Shown here one piece after another: positions 55,583 to 64,000 of a DNA stretch of 64,000 bases. The DNA lies in contig JAJKFJ010021321.1 in the NCBI GenBank assembly GCA_027382625.1, positions 31,275 to 95,274 on the forward strand, given 5' to 3'. The number at the start of each line of letters is the position of its first letter. Within the stretch, counting starts at the first letter, position 1. The notes beneath the pieces were generated by a model that did not search any database, had not been told where the DNA came from, and worked only from the letters and a program-made list of their open reading frames with translations. Both the position numbers and the translations under genes were made by a program. This DNA is from Tetmemena sp. SeJ-2015 (lineage: Eukaryota; Ciliophora; Spirotrichea; Sporadotrichida; Oxytrichidae).

Positions 55583-56453
55583 TACTCTGATTTGAAAGTT
55601 GCTTTGCAGATGAGAGAGTTAGGAGTTGCAGCTGTTCCTGATCGCACTTCTAAGTTCGTGACACATATTTGATTGATCTAAACTCTTCGCCACTAAGCGA
55701 ACTTCAGTTTGGAGTAGCGCGCGAAGATTCCATAGATGTTTCTTATGTAAGATCTCTCCGTAGACTGATAGCCAAACATCTATTCGTTGAAATGGCATAT
55801 GCAACAAAATTGTGAAATTGGAGTGAACGCGTTATAGCTTACTGCATTTATTTACAATAATCTGAATATATTTGCGACTATGCTGCTCAGGTGGTGAGAG
55901 GTAGCGTGGAAGTTTGTTGTGCTGAGAAGCTGATGTTCACAAAACCTTCTGGAAGAAGAGTTGGTACAAAGAAGCAGATACATAGACAGTTTACGAGTAG
56001 AAAGTAATTATAACTACAAGTGCGTTATTGCAGGATCAGCGAAGACTCCAGGCTTAGAAGTTTATGACCTTCATCCTCGCTCTATCAAAGCGGAGAGCAG
56101 TATGTTGCGTTCCTTAAAAAGCTCAGAGAGAAGATCAAGATCGGAAAAATCGTTCTACTCGTTGAAACCTCAGCGTACACAGACAAAGGAGCGAAGAAGG
56201 CATACGCTGAGTTGAAACATCACTCCTGTTTTTAAATGTTCCATACTCGCCAGAGTTAAACGGCATTGAGTTTTACTGCTGGAACTTAGTTAAGGGCACT
56301 ATAAGAAGCTTGCTGCTCTGTCACTTGATGCATGATTAAGCTATGGATACAGAGGATTTAGTGAGTAGATGTAAGAGAGTGGAAGAAGAGACAAGTTATG
56401 TGCGAATAAGTAGAGTGAATATTTAGAGGAAAAGTTTTTAACTTAACTTATGA
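55583..56453 (+). pseudogene. TBE-type DDE transposase (42 kDa ORF), degenerate
   Basis: A Tc1/mariner-IS630-type transposase remnant. Visible in order: an N-terminal patch (DLKVALQMRELGVAAVPDR), an HTH-like patch, FTSRKQ, CVIAGSAKTPGLEVYDLHPR, SIKAE, then after a one-base shift QYVAFLKKLREKIKIGKIVL, and the C-terminal DDE signature NVPYSPELNGIEFYCW, ending at TGA 56451-56453. The middle catalytic Asp, expected in the block after KIVL, appears as Glu in VETSAYT, and several frameshifts are present, so it is very unlikely to be active. Such transposases are thought to take part in genome rearrangement in Oxytricha. Confidence 0.88.
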
Positions 56454-56459
56454 TTAAAG

Positions 56460-57094
56460 TCACTTTGCTTATCTGGGAAGAAGGGATTCTATAAGAGGTT
56501 CCATTTCTCTATCTAGTTGGGCCGATGGACTGTCCTCATCTTCGACTGCTTCCGCTTCTATGTGCATCTCGTCGTCCCTAAGTTTGGATAGTGATAGACG
56601 CGCTTGCTCACCTCGTGCTTGTATTTTGCTTCCGTGCTCTGGATACCTTTGCTCTCTCCTTTAAGTAGATGCCAGTGCCAGGTTTTCTCTACACAGTTAA
56701 ACTCTAAACTTCTAAGAGAAGTAGGGCATACTTTGAAGCTGCCAACACATTCGTCGCTGAGTAACTATTCTTGCTTCTTGGTCCGTTCTCTTCTACTTAG
56801 AATCTTTTCCTGTGTGCATCTTCAATGATCTCATTGAGGTACTCTGCACGTACAGTAGCAAAGGACGCCAAAGAAGAAACCTTCGTTCTGGAAACTTGTT
56901 TGAGAGTTGTTCTTGGTAGGAAGGAATAGAGCAACCTCCGGATTTCCCATCGCATCGCTATACATATTAGTGACTGAGACTTCAGGATATTTGGATCTCA
57001 TTGTTAGCTCGAATTGTTTTGGAGTTTCTTCTATCAGAAAGCGAATTGCTTTGAGAACGAATCTTTGTTCATACATTGTCGGAAGGAAAACCAA
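56460..57094 (-). pseudogene. TBE 22 kDa-type ORF remnant
   Basis: A minus-strand frame between the transposase and the kinase ORF: MVFLPTMYEQRFVLKAIRF, LIEETPKQFELTMRSKYPE, NPEVALFLPTK, then broken. Position and opposite strand fit the small TBE ORF of unknown function; the sequence itself was not recognised. Confidence 0.5.
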
Positions 57095-57770
57095 CTAAGA
57101 TTAATTGCTTGTCCTGCATGAGAGCTTCTTACTGCTAAGTGAGGTATGTAAGAGGTTTCTTGCTTCGGAACCTGTCTGCATCAACTCTGCGCTATCATTC
57201 TTAAATCGCTTACATTCAAGGTTTTTCCAACCATCTGCTCGAGTATCGTACTGTGTCTAATTTGAGAATTCAAAGTTATTATTATTGATCTAGATCCGAC
57301 GAACTAAAGTCTTACTATTTAATAGTGAGATCCTATAGGATGACAAGCTGAAATAGATGAAGCTAGGAATAAGCGAATCAGGTTGGCAGTTGTGAAGATG
57401 GAGCACTTTTTATAATGTGGGTGCTATTAAATTAATACTTATTATACTATAAACTTTAATAAGTAGCAATAACTAGTTGCTGCAATTAATTGTAGCACTT
57501 CCAATGCTTGCAATGAATGTAGCAGCTATTTTAAGCCTTTCGTCAGTCGACATTTAACATGAGTTGGCAACGGATTAGTAGCACTACTAACTGGGTTTTG
57601 AACTTAATTCGTAGAAATCAAGCAGAATAAGAATAAATATGGATCTTAATAATAAATAAGAAAGATGAAGAATATATGACATCTTTGCACTTGAGTTCTC
57701 GTGGTGTGCTGACTGAAACAGCAATACATTATAAGTGGCGGGGCTCTTATAATTTAAAATTTGAATTAAG

Positions 57771-59170
57771 ATGGCAACCAACCTAGGTAAGAGACAAGTA
57801 CAACCTTAGCAAACCCAAGCTAAACTAATGTTCGGAACAAAGCAACCAAACAAGATGGTGTGTGCACTAAGTGCAAGGGAGAGCTTTCTGAACTTGAGCT
57901 CGGCAAGAGATCTCTGTGCTTTAAATTGTCAGCCAAGAGTTTGAGAAGATAGTGGGCGTTAAACTAAGCTTCTGTTCTGCCTCTTGTTGCTGCTCCGAGA
58001 TCAATGAGGAGGAAGAAACTTTTGAATGCGAGTAATGTCACGACAGTTCGTATCCTCAGAGCCTCAAGCGCACATCAAGGAAGTCCACTCACACAAACCT
58101 AAGATCTATATGAGCATTAGGAAAGTGGACGGTCGTACTTGCTCACTTGTGAGAGACATTCTCTCACTCTGCTTTCTTCAAACACATGGAGAAGAAGCAT
58201 GGCTGAGTTCGTAATTGAGGATAAGAACTTTAAGATGTGCCAGCCTAAGAGGCAACAGATAACTTGACAGGTTCAATAAAGAGGAGAAGAGAAGGAGAAG
58301 AAGAGGAAGATTGAGTTCATGAATAAGAAGCCTTAGTGTATGGTGTAGTAACAGTTTAGCTAGCTCAAGCAGACTCCATGCTTGAGAGTTGTAAATTTGG
58401 AGGAGTGTGTTCAAAATTACTCCTTGCTGATGCGAAGCGAGAGACACATCATACAAGAAGAGTTATGCTTACAAGATTTCTTACGAATACTTGTAAGAAA
58501 GGGCAAGAGAGGGTCTTGAGTTGCGAATCGAACTGACAGTGGTTGGAGAAGCGAGGGACAAAACTTGAAGTACGTATCTTCATCTTGCTGGTGTTCTATC
58601 TTATGAATTGACATCGCCATTCGCTTCCTAAATGGGAGATCACTAAGAAATTTCTCAGACGAGGCGCAACAAAAGTGTACTTGCTGGCTATCTACTGAGT
58701 CTTAGGGATGTGATGGAGTTTTGCATGATTGGGATTCGTGCACAGAGATCTCAGGCCAGAGAACATAACATGATAAACTTTGAACCAGTCAGAGCAACTG
58801 TATTAGACTTTCACAGAGTTGTAAGAAGAAAATTGAGGAGCTCGGTGCAAGGAACTGCAGGCTACTTCCCATGAGAGAGACTTGGTCAACGGATCAGTGC
58901 AGTGGGACATTTGGTCTATAGTTGCATTATACTTGAATGCGGCCTATGAAACAAGAGGAATCTACTAGGTGTGAAAGTGAAGATGAATGCATATATAATG
59001 TCGCAAAAGAATTGAAGATACAAGGTATCAGAACTTTGAAAAAGTTAGAGACTAATAATCAACTATAAAAACTAACACTCAGTTATCTGAGATAGAGAAG
59101 CATTAAAGGTATAAAATTCGAGAATATGAGAGAGACGTCAATGTCACCTTCCTAGAAGACTTTAGATTGC
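57771..59170 (+). pseudogene. TBE 57 kDa-type ORF, Cys clusters plus protein kinase, degenerate
   Basis: ATG 57771 (MATNLGKRQVQPQQ) precedes Cys clusters (CTKCKGE; SFCSASCCCSEI; CEQCHD) in shifting frames. Further on, the kinase catalytic loop VHRDLRPENI (58738-58767) and the subdomain IX block VQWDIWSIVALYLN are clear, with the DFG position reading LDFH. TBE elements of Oxytricha are reported to carry a zinc-finger/kinase ORF of about 57 kDa. Many frameshifts and TGA codons mark this as dead. Confidence 0.72.
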
Positions 59171-59379
59171 TGTTTAGGGTTAAATTTAGCATGATTATAA
59201 GTTTAAGATATTATACAAACTTTTTTCACTTTCACTTTTCAAATAAATATTTAATAAATATGATTTATTCATATTATTAAAATATAAAATTTTAAAATCT
59301 ATTTGCATGTTTGTATTTCGCAGGAGAATCGGTCTATTAAAAATATGAACTCTCTATAATTTTGATTATGTTCTAGGTT

Positions 59380-59490
59380 TTGATTCTGAACTGAAGGACG
59401 TCTCTCGTTCTCTCAGGGATGTACTGGAACTTGTCGGACTCCTCATGCATCAAAGCATCCAGCCCTATGATCTCATTAATTGATCACCTT
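59380..59490 (-). CDS. Orphan coding segment
   Basis: A short minus-strand block with protein character: NEIIGLDALMHEESDKFQ, YIPERTRDVLQFR. Flanked by AT-rich DNA on both sides. Probably a lone MDS of a gene located elsewhere. Confidence 0.4.
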
Positions 59491-60179
59491 TTAATTAAAG
59501 GTGGCAGCCACCTCAACTTAGAATAATTAAGATCTCTGATTCTAAAAAACATTCTTAAAACAAACATGGAGTTGACTTTCGCTTCCTCCCAGACTTCCTC
59601 TATTTTTTACTTTTCAAATTATCTTTGCACTGATTTATTCTCTACTTCTACTACCTACAAAATGCCTTTTGATTCTAATAAAAAAGAGTAGTGAGTGTTC
59701 TAGATTGTCTTTATTAATGCTGGATGGATTATGGTGACCCATAAACTTTGGAGAATAGTTTTACTTCACAAGGTATTGCTTTGATTTAGAATAGCAGTCT
59801 CCTTGCGAAGAAAATGGGAAACTAAAAGGAGTAAGTAATGGCTACAAATCCTCAATTGTTTTCTTCATTAGTTACATTATTCCAGAAAAATGATAATTAA
59901 AAAGATTTGTTTTAGACCTTTTCATTTAGAACGATTAATGTTTAATATAAAGTGGAGATAAAATCTGAAAATGTTCTTTGGAAATTATTGAGAGTTTTTT
60001 ATAATTTATTAAACATCCTCAATAATTTAAATTGTACTCCACTAGAATATTTTATTGTTTTCCTTCACAATCCTATCTCCTATTTAAATATAGCATCTTA
60101 CACATTTATTTAAAAATCATTGATTTGCTAATTATTTAAATACTAGTAATCATATTTATAAATTGAAAAAATGATAACT
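59491..60179. other. AT-rich interval
   Basis: No supported gene; a short open frame at 59567-59692 (MELTFASSQTSSIFYF) has no further support. Confidence 0.5.
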
Positions 60180-60585
60180 TTGCACCATCATAAGGCGGCG
60201 GAGTTGCAGCACAAAGAAGAGTCGTAGTTTCTAATGGCACAAACAAGGACTTATACTACGAGAGGTTGAACTCAGCGGCTCTATACGCAGATAGCCAAGT
60301 CCTCCAGTGTTTCTCCTTGCAATGGTCGCTACCCTGAACTATGAGCAAGGGTAGAAAAGGTAGACCACGCTTTCGGAAAAGAAAGGTTCAAGCAGAGGTA
60401 GAGGCCTTCCTTCCCGCCTCACAGCGAGTGGCAGCGTCCTGACCTAGCCTTGGTGATGACAGTTGGCATGAGCAGTACTCTGCGCAAGTGACATCCTAGG
60501 AGCCTCTGTGAGGGTCACCTACGTCTAGACCTGAGCGGGTTTAGGATATTGCATTCAAACAGATGCGCTTAAATCTAGTCTAATG
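60180..60585. other. GC-rich island
   Basis: About 400 bp of near-balanced composition in AT-rich DNA with sharp edges. No tRNA, rRNA or convincing protein was recognised; a plus-strand frame GGGVAAQRRVVVSNGTNKDL is open for about 50 codons only. Confidence 0.5.
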
Positions 60586-60812
60586 AAGAGTAGAACAGAA
60601 GCCACCTTTAGTAGGTAAAAGTAAACATTATTAACTTGAGATTATATTCTCCTAATCTACACTACCCCATCTAATCTTATTAATTTCCTATTTAAGCACT
60701 TCATTTTCCTTAAAAGAGAAAGTGAGAACTCATTATTTTAATATTCATAAATAAAGAATTAATAGATATCTCAATAAATAAAAATTTATTTTTATATAAC
60801 TTCAAGGAAGAG

Positions 60813-61800
60813 ATGAATAAAGAGAACTTTCCGACTAAAAAATAAGGCTTCTAATTATTTAATTAGTTATAAGCTTTATAACTGCACTACTAACTCTAAA
60901 ACAGATCGCCGAAATTTTAAAGATGAGTAAAATGATAGTGGAGACAGTATTGATTATGATATTATTGTTTATAATGATGAAGCAGATTCACCACTAGAAG
61001 AATATAATTTAATATTTAAGAAAAGCAATTATTTAAGTTGTAAATTATTAAAGAAAAAAGAAGCCCGAATTTTAGTTTTTAAAAAAAAAATTGAACATTT
61101 AAAAGCCTGATAAAGTGACTAATAGAGATGCATAAAATAATGATGAAAAAATGAAAAAGATATTTTCTCTTTAAAATTTTAGCTGTTAGATTACAATGTT
61201 CTAAGAATCAAGAATTAGGTCAATAATTTAAAAAGCTTTATTCTGATCGATATATTATGAAAAGCATGTTTGTAGGCATTTTCAGTTGCTTGGTTGATCT
61301 CTATCTCGTTCAGATATAAATGATACCTGATATGAATTAAAAAAATCAATTTTAAATTTTAATCTTTCCCTGATTTTTAATTGCTTGATTTATAATCAAG
61401 AGATCCTAATCTCAATTACCTAATATCCATTTCGACTAATCTACCGCAGCTCAACTTAAATCGGAAGTATTAGGGGCCATCGGAGTCTAATATGAACGAT
61501 CTCATCTCTTCTCTGAGCACCAACAGTATCACACGAAGCATGAGTCTGATCCATAGCCTGCGGAGTACCCCCATGGGGAGAGGTTTAGAATCCTACAGGT
61601 GACTTCTCCTACCCGGATCTCAGAAATGCAGTTCATTTGCAGATGTTTTTGTGAAGTGAGACAACTGGCGCATGTAACACTTATTCTATGGAGTATTGCT
61701 TTATAGATTATTAAGAGGATGAGGTTTATTTTCTCCATTACCTCATCTGCAGCTGTTAAGTGTATTTATCGAAGGACTATAGTTAAATTGTAAGGAAAGT
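60813..61800 (+). CDS. Interrupted gene, copy 1 (acidic start and downstream MDS)
   Basis: ATG 60813 and an acidic block (DEQNDSGDSIDYDIIVY) are followed by AT-rich spacer and a second coding block at about 61440-61730: KSEVLGAIGVQYERSHLFSE, HQQYHTKHESDPQPAEYPH, GERFRILQVTSPTRISEMQF. The spacer holds a sequence (61266-61390) repeated at 63840-63975, and the block start is echoed at the window end. Function not recognised. Confidence 0.45.
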
Positions 61801-62216
61801 GATTGCTGAGTGGTTGCTTTGTTTAAGTCCACTAAGATTCTTTCGTGCGAAAAAATTGAAGCGCTTTGTAGTTAATTCTCTATATCATCTTAGACTTGAG
61901 ACTTGTGCAATTGCTGGTTCTTCCTGCTACGCTAATATTTTTATAAATACCCAGAAAGTAGCATAATTCAGCTAAATTATAATGATTTAAGTATAATTTA
62001 TGCTTGTTAACCTAAAAGTTAACTCTAAAAATTTAAAGTACATACTTACTATGAGATATTAATTGGATTATTTTTAATATAGGAAGTATACGATTAGATG
62101 ATCGTTGACCTAAGTAAAATACAGATTGAATTGTGTGAGCTATTTGAAACAGAACTCCTTTTGAAACTCATTTATTCAGGTTTATATTTTGATTTTTGAA
62201 TATTTTCAGCAATTAT

Positions 62217-62767
62217 TCCCCATAAATAATATGGATTACTATTTTGAGATATGAGCAGTCAAAAAATTAGGAGGACAAAATTTTGCAGCTCAAAAATTAG
62301 GAGAGTCTATATATCGAGCAAGTATGAATTGAGATGATTAGTTATATTATAATTTTGCGCCATTACGATTAAAAATTTAGGCATAATAAAATTAATTTTA
62401 GTATTTAAAAAGCCTTTATGTCTTAGAGAATTCTATGTTAGAAATTAAAAGTCTGAAATTTTGATATAATCATCTGACTCTTAATATACTTCATTAAAGA
62501 TTAAGAAATTTTTTTGTCAGTCATAAAAATTTATTTACCTGCTTTTTCTTAAGAAAAAAGAAAAGATTTGGGAATATTTTGAGATATTTAATTTTTAAAT
62601 TTAAATATTTTACATGCAAAAATTAATGGCAACCTAAAGCATATATCATGGAAAAAAAACTTTTCTAATATTATGATGGGCTCCTAATTTTTGAGCTGCA
62701 AAATTTTGTCCTCCTAATTTTTTGACTGCTCATATCTCAAAATAGTAATCCATATTATTTATGGGGA
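62217..62767. mobile_element. Foldback element with perfect 87 bp inverted repeats
   Basis: 62217-62303 (starts TCCCCATAAATAATATGG) and 62681-62767 are reverse complements over 87 bp with no mismatch seen. The 377 bp centre is AT-rich without a gene. The perfect arms suggest recent origin or conversion. Confidence 0.9.
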
Positions 62768-63428
62768 TTGTATGATATTCTAACCATCTTCTAGTGTTTT
62801 ATCTTTCCAAACAGCACTCCTTTTGGTCTTAAGTTGATCATTAGCACATGAACAAATGTCTTAATAGAATTCAGAGGCATTCATTCTCTCTTTGATAAAG
62901 TTTTCACCTTGTAATCATTTTCAAAGCGTGGTAAATTTTTTTATGTAGCAATCTAGCAATCCCTGTTTGCCATTGTAGCGTCCTAATAAGATCAGATTAT
63001 CAACATTTACCTTATGAAAATTAGCGATATTCATGGCTAAACTTTTATAATAATTCCAAATAAGATAAAAAGTGAAAAGGCTTACTTACCTTGCTGTCTT
63101 TAGTATGATGAAGCGTAGAATCAGTTCAGAGGTAAAAGAGATGAGATTACACATTCTGCCTTTTATTTATAAATAATGAACGGTGGGCTTTCGCGGTGAC
63201 GTGGCACAACTGATCAAGGAGTTACGCCTGTGAATTACTTTAAATCGATTAAGTATTATATGCCCGTTAGGGGTGCTTAATTCCTAACTATTATATTATA
63301 TTTATAAATAATGAAATTAATCTAATCCTAATCAAATAAACTACGTTGATAAACTTTTTAAAAATAGCAAATATTTTTCATTTATTTTATGATCATCTAT
63401 TCGAATACTATGCTTCCTAAATAATAAA
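62768..63428. other. Intergenic interval
   Basis: AT-rich with a short GC-richer patch near 63180-63230; no gene supported. Confidence 0.5.
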
Positions 63429-63704
63429 ATGTTAAATTAAGAATCTGACTCTTAAAAAGTTCGAGGTGAAAGCCTATTATAAGACTCAAACATTTCTTCA
63501 GATCATCTACAGAATATACAGCAATCTGAATAATCAAATGAAGAATTTTGCAATGATAATCTGTCTGAAGATAGATCTTCAAGTGACGAAGTAATTGGAG
63601 AACCCTAGCTTTTTGTTCATTAAAGCAAGAATCACAGTGAATCCGATATTATAGTAGAAATTTTAATTTAAAAATTCTGTGATTATTTAAAATAATAAAT
63701 TTGA
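63429..63704 (+). CDS. Interrupted gene, copy 2 (acidic start)
   Basis: ATG 63429 (MLNQESDSQKVRGESLL) opens an acidic Ser/Glu/Asp/Gln-rich stretch (NEEFCNDNLSEDRSSSDE) to TGA 63702-63704. The downstream sequence at 63840-63975 matches 61266-61390, and the last bases of the window resemble the start of the 61.44 kb block. Copy 2 therefore probably continues past the window edge. Confidence 0.45.
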
Positions 63705-64000
63705 TTTCAAAATGTGAAGTTAAAAGCTGATTACCCCTTGTTATTGTCGATAGAGAATCAAAAATTTATATTGTGACAATCAAGGGTTAGGTCAAAAGTT
63801 AAATTAAAGTTTATTCTTGTTCAAAAATATTTGAAATAGCATGTTTGTAGACATTTTCATTTGACAGGTTGATCTCTAATCTAGTTCAGATTTAAATAAA
63901 TACCCGAAATTAAAAAAAAAATAAGATCAACTTTAAATTTTTAACTTTCCCTGATTGGTTTATTTGGTTTTTTAATTAGTCTACCCAACTCAACACCCAC

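Larger units (their letters stand above)
55400..59200. mobile_element. Decayed TBE-like transposon
   Basis: Contains remnants of the three ORFs known from telomere-bearing elements (TBE) of Oxytricha-type germlines: a DDE transposase (+), an ORF on the opposite strand at 56.46-57.1 kb, and a Cys-cluster plus kinase ORF (+). All are frame-shifted. The expected telomere-like C4A4 ends were not found, so the boundaries are approximate. Confidence 0.85.

Noticed and set aside
1..64000. Telomeric C4A4/G4T4 repeats
   Set aside because: None found, which supports germline rather than macronuclear chromosomes, and leaves the TBE ends undefined.
1..64000. Euplotes-type or standard genetic code
   Set aside because: TGA ends genes and TAA/TAG occur in frame at conserved Gln-tolerant sites, which excludes UGA=Cys and the standard code.
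1..64000. CRISPR arrays, rRNA and tRNA genes
   Set aside because: No spaced direct repeats of that kind and no recognisable RNA gene seen by eye; a covariance-model scan was not possible.

Overview
This window reads as germline (micronuclear) DNA of a spirotrichous ciliate of the Oxytricha/Stylonychia/Tetmemena group. Three things point there. First, real genes stay open only if TAA and TAG are read as glutamine and TGA alone as stop. Second, many genes are broken by short AT-rich segments flanked by 3-12 bp direct repeats (pointers), and removing segment plus one pointer restores the frame; these are internal eliminated sequences (IESs) between macronuclear-destined segments (MDSs). Third, a decayed TBE-like transposon (transposase plus a zinc-finger/kinase ORF) lies at about 55.4-59.2 kb. 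Spliceosomal GT..AG introns also occur and keep the frame.

Layout. 1-7.6 kb: EF-hand protein (left edge), three coiled-coil or low-complexity genes, thymidine kinase, a small Cys-containing protein. 7.8-34.4 kb: a cyclic-nucleotide-domain K+ channel whose C-terminal half (7.8-9.4 kb) and N-terminal half (33.6-34.4 kb) are separated by 24.2 kb but share an exact 12 bp pointer in frame. About a dozen other genes sit inside that gap: an AT-hook protein, an RNA methyltransferase, a WD40 protein, a coiled-coil protein, COX10, EI24, Tctex-type dynein light chain, an RRM/prion-like protein, an unknown gene and DcpS. Inside the gap a second gene, a Cys-rich secreted protein, is also split: its 5' part is on + at 24.2-24.9 kb and its 3' part on - at 12.1-12.6 kb, joined by an inverted 11 bp pointer. 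35.5-42.0 kb: an alpha-2-macroglobulin-like gene, 5' part on + and 3' part on -, joined by a third inverted 11 bp pointer. 42-47.9 kb: partial diverged copies of that locus.

47.9-64 kb is poor in genes and rich in mobile DNA: six inverted-repeat (foldback) structures in the window lie mostly here, plus a 22 bp tandem repeat, a trinucleotide microsatellite, two GC-rich islands, the TBE-like element, and short orphan coding segments including a duplicated acidic gene start (60.8 and 63.4 kb).

The genes are not a functional pathway; they are separate macronuclear chromosomes-to-be whose MDSs are interleaved in the germline. The most notable result is the nesting: one split locus enclosing another, each diagnosed by a pointer. 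Several blocks (about 0.9-1.1, 3.2-3.5, 4.07-4.21, 10.64-10.69, 11.29-11.41 kb) look like low-quality sequence, and some one-base frame slips inside obvious genes are probably assembly errors.
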